Below, piece by piece: positions 6,698 through 11,302 of a stretch of DNA of 13,290 bases. The stretch comes from Desulfuromusa sp. (lineage in GTDB: Bacteria > Desulfobacterota > Desulfuromonadia > Desulfuromonadales > Geopsychrobacteraceae). The notes below the pieces were generated by a model. That model saw only the letters and a program-made list of their open reading frames with translations, had not been told where the DNA came from and did no database searches. Position 1 is the stretch's first letter. Every line of letters starts with the position of its first letter. The position numbers and the translations under genes were made by a program. The DNA lies in the NCBI GenBank assembly GCA_021647765.1, contig JAKIUD010000078.1:1-13290 (forward strand), given 5' to 3'.

Positions 6698-7363
6698 ATG
6701 AATTTACTTATTAAGCTACTGATCTTCAGTTTTCCATTCGTTTTTGCTGTGGCTCTTTTCTGGCCAGCCATTGAGCAAAAAATACAACCTCCCTCTCAGA
6801 TTATTGAAGATGATCTTCTTTTAAAACCTTCAGCAATTTCTGGAAAAGCAAGCTCAGGTATCTATCGGTGGGTTGATGAGAATGGGCGAGTCAATTTTTC
6901 TGATCAGCCGACTGATGAGGACGCCGTTCCCTATACCCCAAAGCCGCTTGGCTATATCGGTGTTTCTGATGATATCAAGCAACGCGTAGCAGTAGAGGAG
7001 TATCATTCAGCAAGAATAGTGGCCTCTGTGATTGCTGATCCTGATCGTAAAGCAACTAGACAAATCGCTACCAGCGCCATTGTTCCTAACTACAAATTTT
7101 CAAATACCAGTGCTGGACAAAAGCATGGGTATGTTTTGATATCTGGTCGAGTTTCGGGTGGGTCGTCCTGCCGGCAATTAAGGGTCAGTGTTCATGCATC
7201 GAGTGATATGGGTGGCTATGCAAGGGGTTATGATGATGTGAAACTTTCTGGTTCCGGGTCGAGGCTGTTTGAAGTCAAAAGGAAATCAAGTTGGAAAGGT
7301 GGGGGAAATAGGCGTCCGCAGTGGGAAATAACAGGTGTTGAAGCAGATTGCTTGAGCCAGTGA
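6698..7363 (+). CDS. Membrane-anchored DUF4124-domain protein
   Basis: The 221-residue protein starts with a hydrophobic segment (about residues 4-24) that is either a signal anchor or an uncleaved signal peptide. This places the rest outside the cytoplasmic membrane. A short DUF4124 motif follows, IYRWVDENGRVNFSDQP at 55-71, which in this family is typically found in envelope proteins of unknown role. The linker 80-140 is unremarkable. Residues 140-221 look like a small beta-rich domain with many Gly and Ser and two cysteines (158 and 218) that could form a disulfide in the periplasm. Start choice rests on a strong GGAGGGGG ribosome binding site seven bases upstream. It follows the tRNA terminator by about 200 bases of otherwise featureless DNA and is transcribed alone. 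The function is unknown. Confidence 0.82.
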   Translation: MNLLIKLLIFSFPFVFAVALFWPAIEQKIQPPSQIIEDDLLLKPSAISGKASSGIYRWVDENGRVNFSDQPTDEDAVPYTPKPLGYIGVSDDIKQRVAVEEYHSARIVASVIADPDRKATRQIATSAIVPNYKFSNTSAGQKHGYVLISGRVSGGSSCRQLRVSVHASSDMGGYARGYDDVKLSGSGSRLFEVKRKSSWKGGGNRRPQWEITGVEADCLSQ

Positions 7364-7392
7364 CGTCCTTCCCAAACGTGGAAGGGCTACCG

Positions 7393-7500
7393 TGATCCGG
7401 TTCGCTCCAATCCCCACTCATTCGCCAAAAGGCGTTTGAGCGGGTTCCCAGTCGCCGGTCTGCACCGCCGGATCAGTGGAGAGTAGTGCTACACTGATCC
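7393..7500. repeat. Nested TGATCC palindromes
   Basis: TGATCCGG (7393-7400) pairs exactly with CCGGATCA (7468-7475). The latter overlaps GGATCAGTG (7470-7478), which pairs exactly with CACTGATCC (7492-7500), so the two hairpins compete for the same bases. Inside the large loop, CTCA..CGCC AAAA GGCG..TGAG forms a further stem around 7417-7440. This looks like the end of a mobile element or a REP-type palindrome. No transposase gene is nearby. Confidence 0.6.
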
Positions 7501-7629
7501 GAGTTCTGGCATTTAAGGTGTTGTGCGTTGTCTTGCGATTATTAGTAGTACGATAGCTGCTACCATCTGCTAAAATGGTTTATGTATTTTGCCCCCCCCC
7601 GTGTTACTGCAACGGGAGGTAAAAAAGTG

Positions 7630-7680
7630 CAACAATTGAGTAATTGGTTATGGTACGATATCGTGAGTGCGTTGTTGGGC
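7630..7680 (+). repeat. attC-like palindrome before the accessory operon (tentative)
   Basis: CAACAA (7630-7635) pairs with TTGTTG (7672-7677), with a perfect 10-bp palindrome ACGATATCGT (7655-7664) between. The right end, GTTGGGC (7674-7680), fits the integron core-site consensus GTTRRRY. The left end, GTGCAAC (7627-7633), fits RYYYAAC except at one position. It sits 26 bases before the start of the TIGR04255 gene, as an attC site of a preceding cassette would. No second attC or integrase is visible, so this stays tentative. Confidence 0.25.
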
Positions 7681-7705
7681 TTAGCTAATTACATGGAAGA
7701 TTCCA

Positions 7706-8473
7706 ATGAATACTGAATTTGTTGACTATAAATATAAGAAAAACTACTTGACGAATGTTATTTTTAAGATTGATTTTTCTACCTTGAATTATGAAGAGTT
7801 CGTGGATGAGTTTAGTAAAAAAATTAAAGACAGCTTTCCTTTAGTAGAAAAGAAAATTATAAAGGAACATAAGGCTGAGATTAAAGAAGAAGGTTCAGTT
7901 TTAAGTGAATCTTCTGACAATTGCTATGTTTTTTTTGATTCAAATAAAGAAAGGAAAGTTTCTTTATTTAAGAATTATATGGCTGTCGAGTTATTTAAAT
8001 ATAAAGATATGAATGATTTCAGGGAAACAGTATCTTTTGTTTTTGATATTTACAATAAACTTTATAAAAATGTTGACTATAGAAGACTTGGTGTTAGGTA
8101 TATAAATCAAATTGTTCTTGAAAAAGGAAACCCATTTATATGGAAAGACTATATAAGCTCATATTTGACATCAGTATCGGATAGCTTTTTTAATAGAGAT
8201 GGATCTTTGTCTAGATCTATGTCCCAAGTTGTACTGAATAAAGATGATTATAAATTGAACTTTAACTTTGGAATGTTTAATAGTGAGTTTCCTGCAAAAA
8301 TTAGTAGAAAAGAATTTGTCCTTGACTATGATTGTTACACGGAATTTGTTGATGGTGATAGCGTGCATGAGATTTTAGATAAATTTAATCATGAGATAAA
8401 GTTTCTTTTTGAAAAAAGCATAAATAATGGGCTTCGAAAAAACATGGGGGTGATTAGTGATGAAATACTTTGA
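7706..8473 (+). CDS. TIGR04255-family protein
   Basis: The 255-residue protein has the features I associate with the sporadically distributed TIGR04255 family, whose function is not established. These are an N-terminal strand (TNVIFKIDFSTLN, about 16-28), the central RLGVRYINQI motif at 127-136, an FVLDYD strand at about 204-209, and a C-terminal helix FEKSINNGLRKNMG at 235-248. There is no signal peptide or membrane segment. A GGAAGA ribosome binding site lies five bases before the ATG. The coding sequence is strikingly AT-rich compared with serA, mqn or clpB, which points to horizontal acquisition. Its 3' end overlaps the next gene by 17 bases, so the two are translationally linked. Genes of this family often stand beside other uncharacterised accessory genes. 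Confidence 0.75.
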   Translation: MNTEFVDYKYKKNYLTNVIFKIDFSTLNYEEFVDEFSKKIKDSFPLVEKKIIKEHKAEIKEEGSVLSESSDNCYVFFDSNKERKVSLFKNYMAVELFKYKDMNDFRETVSFVFDIYNKLYKNVDYRRLGVRYINQIVLEKGNPFIWKDYISSYLTSVSDSFFNRDGSLSRSMSQVVLNKDDYKLNFNFGMFNSEFPAKISRKEFVLDYDCYTEFVDGDSVHEILDKFNHEIKFLFEKSINNGLRKNMGVISDEIL

Positions 8474-8639
8474 TGGGTGTCAAGATGGTAAATATTTTGC
8501 GAAATCAGTTACGGAGGACTTTTCTTCTCGGAATGGTTCTGTCAAAAAAGTTTTAGATTCATTTCCATCTTTTACCTCTGATAGGCGTTATATTTCTAGA
8601 AATTCCACAATTAAAAAAGCAATCAATGATAAAAAGTAG
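8457..8639 (+). CDS. Small unrecognised 60-aa protein overlapping both neighbours
   Basis: This small reading frame overlaps the end of the TIGR04255 gene by 17 bases and the start of the 193-aa gene by 14 bases, and keeps the same AT-rich composition. Two starts are possible, GTG at 8457 or ATG at 8460; both follow a GGGGG run at 8446-8450 that can act as ribosome binding site. The product is hydrophilic, Ser-rich and basic in its second half (SVKKVLDSF, then RRYISRNSTIKKAINDKK at the end), without a membrane segment or recognisable domain. The chained overlaps argue that it is translated, because otherwise the third gene would lack coupling. It could be an antitoxin-like or adaptor subunit of the operon, but nothing in the sequence proves this. 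Confidence 0.55.
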   Translation: MMKYFDGCQDGKYFAKSVTEDFSSRNGSVKKVLDSFPSFTSDRRYISRNSTIKKAINDKK

Positions 8640-9207
8640 CATCAAATCCCTCTATAGAACTCATAAGAGTGAAAGGGTTTCTCAGGGAGATCTTTTTAGA
8701 GATTTGAAATTTTTTTCTATCGGTAAAGATGGAGAGAAATATGAGGTTGTATTTCAGTATGCAATTGTTCTAAGTCAGGAATGTGATTTAGATCATGGAT
8801 ATAAAATACTTGATCAAAAAAAAGACGGAGAGGAATTAAAATTTAATCAATATCTCCACTCTGTTCTCTTTGCACCAGCGTTCCCTGCAGAAATACTAAG
8901 AAGTGGAGAGCATTTAAAGGGATTGTATAATATAGTTTCTGATAGAATTAATTCTACAAGCTATAAAATCGTTAAAAATAATGAAACTCCAAGATATCAT
9001 TACCTTCCTGCTTGGGCTGACCTTCAAGTCCCAGAGTTAATCGTTGATTTTAAAGCATACTATACTTTACCTTTCGAATATTTTTATCAAATTTATCGGA
9101 ATCATTACCTCGCTTCAATAAATGAATTATTTAGAGAAAATTTGTCACAGCGTTTTGGTAATTATCTGAATAGAGTTGGGACTCCTGAATTGGCTGCATG
9201 TAACTGA
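8626..9207 (+). CDS. Unrecognised 193-aa protein with SQECD motif
   Basis: I cannot assign this protein to a named family. Visible elements are SQGDLFRDLKFF at 19-30, a hydrophobic strand leading into SQECD at 50-54 (YAIVLSQECDLDHG), a HYLP segment at 125-128, and a C-terminal QRFGNYLNRVGTP at 175-187. A Cys beside acidic residues after a buried strand could be catalytic or metal-binding, but there is only one other Cys (residue 192), so a classic zinc finger is unlikely. My impression is that GD-x-x-RD plus S/T-Q-x-CDL proteins accompany TIGR04255 genes elsewhere; that is memory, not shown here. The ATG at 8626 overlaps the previous gene, and there is no separate ribosome binding site. It is the last gene of the operon, followed by a hairpin with a T-run (9274-9307). 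Confidence 0.75.
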   Translation: MIKSSIKSLYRTHKSERVSQGDLFRDLKFFSIGKDGEKYEVVFQYAIVLSQECDLDHGYKILDQKKDGEELKFNQYLHSVLFAPAFPAEILRSGEHLKGLYNIVSDRINSTSYKIVKNNETPRYHYLPAWADLQVPELIVDFKAYYTLPFEYFYQIYRNHYLASINELFRENLSQRFGNYLNRVGTPELAACN

Positions 9208-9231
9208 ACTTTTACACTTTGAGGTGTATTA

Positions 9232-9320
9232 CCCAGTGCCCATCTTCGTCGTTACTGGGGAGCCATATATTACAGGGACTTACGGCATTGAGCTGTAAGT
9301 CCTTTTTTAGTTTGTTTTTT
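9232..9320 (+). terminator. Repeat copy 1: hairpin plus T-run terminator after the accessory operon
   Basis: CCCAGT/ACTGGG (9232-9237 with 9254-9259) forms a first small hairpin. GGACTTAC (9276-9283) pairs with GTAAGTCC (9295-9302), the loop contains GGCATTGAGCT, and the stem runs into TTTTTT. In the plus direction this is a good intrinsic terminator for the gene ending at 9207. Bases 9273-9302 are identical to 11162-11191 and similarity continues on both sides, so it is also one of two direct repeats flanking hipBA. Confidence 0.8.
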
Positions 9321-9416
9321 TCAGTCTTTTCCTGGTGGATTGTGAATTTGTTGTTGAAAGCATGTGGTAGAAATTTTCAATGTGGGCAACTGCTTCCATT
9401 TTTCACTCCCATAGAT

Positions 9417-10715
9417 TTACAGTCCTCCCGACGGTGCTGAACGAACCAGCTTTTCCCGGGCATTCCTCATCCCGTCAAAAATGGGGCTGGCAACCGCATC
9501 AGGAAAGGTCGCTGGCAATTGTTCACCAACCTGATCTATCACCTGATCCAGGCATCCTAGAACCTCAGAAATGATCTCATCTATTCCGTTTGCCGGGAAA
9601 TGGCAAGCCTTTGCCGTTGAGAGCCAGTGCCGATGAAGAAGCGCATTCCAGTCATAATGTCTATTTTTTCCGGTCAGTGCCATTGCCATTTTGAGATGCT
9701 GTTGTTCAAGCTGTTTCTTTGCTACGAGGGGAAATGCGGAGATCACATCATAGAGTGGTGTCAGCTTGAAATCACCACCCGGGAGTAAAAAAATACTGAA
9801 ATTCTTGGCATGTCCATCAATAGCGGCAGCAGCCAGAAAACCAGATTCGCGGTCATGAACAGGCGCCGGTCAGCCATGCTGTCTGTTGCTCCGAACAGCA
9901 GCTCCATGATCTTGGCAAGGCCGGAACCGCCATCACTCTCATATTTCAGTGCTGGTGGAATATTCAGAGCCTGACACATATCCTCTTGGGGAAGACGAAT
10001 CAACCATGATTTGTCTGTTGCCCAGCGGCGGTCAAAGCGTTCTACAACCAAGACTTTGGTGCCCTCGAAGGAGAGCATTTCCGTATTGGCAACGGGGAGG
10101 GCGAAGGCCTTGAGAATGGCATGGCACAGCCATTCGTTTTCGACACTGTCCGATGGGTAGCTTGAAAATATGGCTGGTCGGTGTTGAGCCCAGCGGCAGA
10201 TGCCATTGATCCGAAAGTTTGAGCAGGGCGGTTTTCTCTTGCGCCCCGGCAACAGAAATACGGAAATCCTTATCCTCGCGCATCCCCAAGGGCATGGTTC
10301 GATAGTTTTTCAAGATTTCGGCGATTGCCGCATCGCTGAGCGGTTCCGCATCAATTTTTTTGACATTGACTGGGTCGTCTTCCGGGAGGAGCTGTAATGC
10401 ACCAACACAGTCTCTGCCGATGTGCCATAACAGATCGAAACCTTTGTGCGAGGGTGCCCCGAATCGTCTTTGAATCCGGGCTCTGATCGACTGACTGTCA
10501 GGAAGCAGGTTGTCGAAATAGTTTTCAACCCTATCTCCTGAGTAAGCCTGCTCAGTCAGAGGCATTGAGAGAGATAGTGGACGTCCTGAACTGCTTTCGA
10601 GCCAGAACTTATCATAGAAGAATTCAAGCCTGCCATTAGCGTTGCGGACTAGGGTGCCGACTTTTTCCACATTCATGTAGGCAAATAGTTCCGCCCTTAG
10701 ACGCTTGCGCCCCAT
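9417..10715 (-). pseudogene. hipA: hipA toxin kinase, broken by two frame-disrupting lesions
   Basis: HipA is a serine kinase toxin that phosphorylates glutamyl-tRNA synthetase in E. coli and induces persistence. The remnant is close to E. coli HipA end to end, but lies in three frames. Frame 1 (10715 to about 10150) holds the N-terminal part, including FDNLLPDS, IGRDCVGA and the segment around Ser154 (FRISVAGAQEKTALL), which matches the autophosphorylated Ser150. The frame is then lost after FKLPIG, where about a dozen residues expected before SVENEW are missing, so an out-of-frame deletion is likely. Frame 2 (about 10155 to 9827) has VERFDRRW, RLPQEDMCQ and KYESDGG. At about 9826, loss of one G in CTGGCC shifts the frame. 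Frame 3 (to 9417) has AAIDGHAKNFSIFL, the catalytic Asp loop, and YDVISAFP. A functional kinase is not expected. Confidence 0.9.
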
Positions 10716-10979
10716 TTACCAGTTGTCTCCTTCGCCTTGACCGGTTTGTTCTTCTCTTGGATTCACGAGCAACTCCAATTCTAGTGCCGACATCAGACGA
10801 AATAGAGTGTCAATACGGATATTGGATTCTCCGCGCTCAAAACGTGATACCATGGCTTGGGTTATCCCAACGAGATTTCCCGCTTGGTCTTGGGTCAGCC
10901 TTTTTTGGGTTCTGGCCGACTTGAGAATCTGACCTAAAATTCTGGGTGAGGTGGCTTTTGGCATGATATCGAGCTCCAT
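10716..10979 (-). CDS. hipB: HipB antitoxin / autorepressor
   Basis: HipB is the DNA-binding antitoxin that neutralises HipA and represses the hipBA promoter. The 87-residue protein carries a Cro/C1-type helix-turn-helix at about 29-49 (TQDQAGNLVGITQAMVSRFER) followed by a helix and a strand-forming LELELLV segment for dimerisation. It ends in Trp, as does E. coli HipB, where the terminal Trp contacts HipA. Its TAA is directly followed by the hipA ATG (TAAATG), so the two were translationally coupled. The first ATG is at 10979; an in-frame ATG at 10964 (MPKATSPRIL) has a GGAG nine bases upstream and may be the real start. The gene is intact although hipA is broken, leaving an orphan regulator. 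Confidence 0.9.
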   Translation of the reverse strand: MELDIMPKATSPRILGQILKSARTQKRLTQDQAGNLVGITQAMVSRFERGESNIRIDTLFRLMSALELELLVNPREEQTGQGEGDNW

Positions 10980-11008
10980 TCTCTATATCTAATTGGGCGT
11001 AAATGAAA

Positions 11009-11037
11009 AATATACCTACTTAGGTATATATCTGAAA
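11009..11037 (-). promoter_or_regulatory. hipB promoter
   Basis: Read on the minus strand, TTTCAG (complement of 11032-11037), a 17-base spacer and TATATT (complement of 11009-11014) form a promoter with a good -10 and a weak -35. It points at hipB and is completely overlaid by the palindrome at 11010-11029. Confidence 0.5.
11010..11029. promoter_or_regulatory. Palindromic HipB operator
   Basis: A perfect palindrome with half-site ATATACCTA and a central CT occupies 11010-11029. It lies 31-50 bases upstream of the hipB ATG, between and over the -10 and -35. It resembles the TATCC-N8-GGATA type of E. coli HipB operators in being a TAT..CC/GG..ATA dyad. HipB binding here is inferred. Confidence 0.7.
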
Positions 11038-11118
11038 TAGATTTTCACTCTGTGGATCGCCGCCTGCTTGGGTACGGAGGGTTCTACATGCAGACTTAGG
11101 GCAGCAAAAGAACTTCTT

Positions 11119-11205
11119 CCTAGCGCCCATTTTTGTCTGTTCTGGGAAGCCATAAAAAAATCAGGGACTTACGGCATTGAGCTGTAAGTCCCTTTTTAGT
11201 TTTTA
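11119..11205. terminator. Repeat copy 2: bidirectional terminator downstream of clpB
   Basis: A perfect 10-bp stem AGGGACTTAC (11163-11172) / GTAAGTCCCT (11184-11193) has T-runs on both sides: TTTTT on the plus strand after 11193, and seven A before 11162 that read as T on the minus strand. It can therefore end clpB transcription, whose stop lies about 110 bases away. It carries the same 30 bases as copy 1 at 9273-9302, in the same orientation, and similar sequence upstream (GCCCAT, then GGNAGCCATA). Confidence 0.8.
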
Positions 11206-11302
11206 GGTTTTTCTCCCGGTTGTATTGTTTTTTTGTCCCCGCTTTGTCGATTTCGGTCAGTTCAGTTTCTTTTTTTTGTGAACTGTGACCTGAAAAACCT
11301 GG

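Larger units (their letters stand above)
7364..7705. other. 342-bp structured non-coding stretch, left edge of the accessory region
   Basis: No gene is visible. From left to right it holds a 6-bp hairpin CCTTCC/GGAAGG (7367-7372 with 7380-7385, no T-run, a weak terminator at best for the DUF4124 gene), the TGATCC palindromes described separately (7393-7500), an ACCAT/ATGGT hairpin (7562-7580), a run of nine C (7592-7600), a CCCGT/ACGGG hairpin just after it, and an attC-like palindrome (7630-7680). I could not identify a convincing promoter for the downstream operon, although one must exist here or further upstream. Confidence 0.6.
10980..11302. other. 323-bp intergenic region between hipB and clpB
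   Basis: This stretch holds the hipB promoter and operator (11009-11037), about 80 bases without visible structure (11040-11118), repeat copy 2 with its bidirectional terminator (11119-11205), and a T-rich tract up to the clpB stop. A weak bulged stem GGTCAGTTC/GAACTGTGACC occurs at 11255-11290. I see no gene in it on either strand. Confidence 0.6.

Noticed and set aside
7367..7385. Intrinsic terminator after the DUF4124 gene
   Set aside because: The 6-bp stem is present, but there is no T-run, so it does not meet the usual pattern; it is only mentioned as a weak hairpin.
7364..9207. CRISPR array or restriction-modification genes in the accessory region
   Set aside because: No regularly spaced repeats, no methyltransferase or nuclease motifs were seen.
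9219..9574. Two small plus-strand frames between the accessory operon and hipA
   Set aside because: They are built on the repeat hairpin, its T-run and the antisense of the hipA 3' end; the peptides show no family features.
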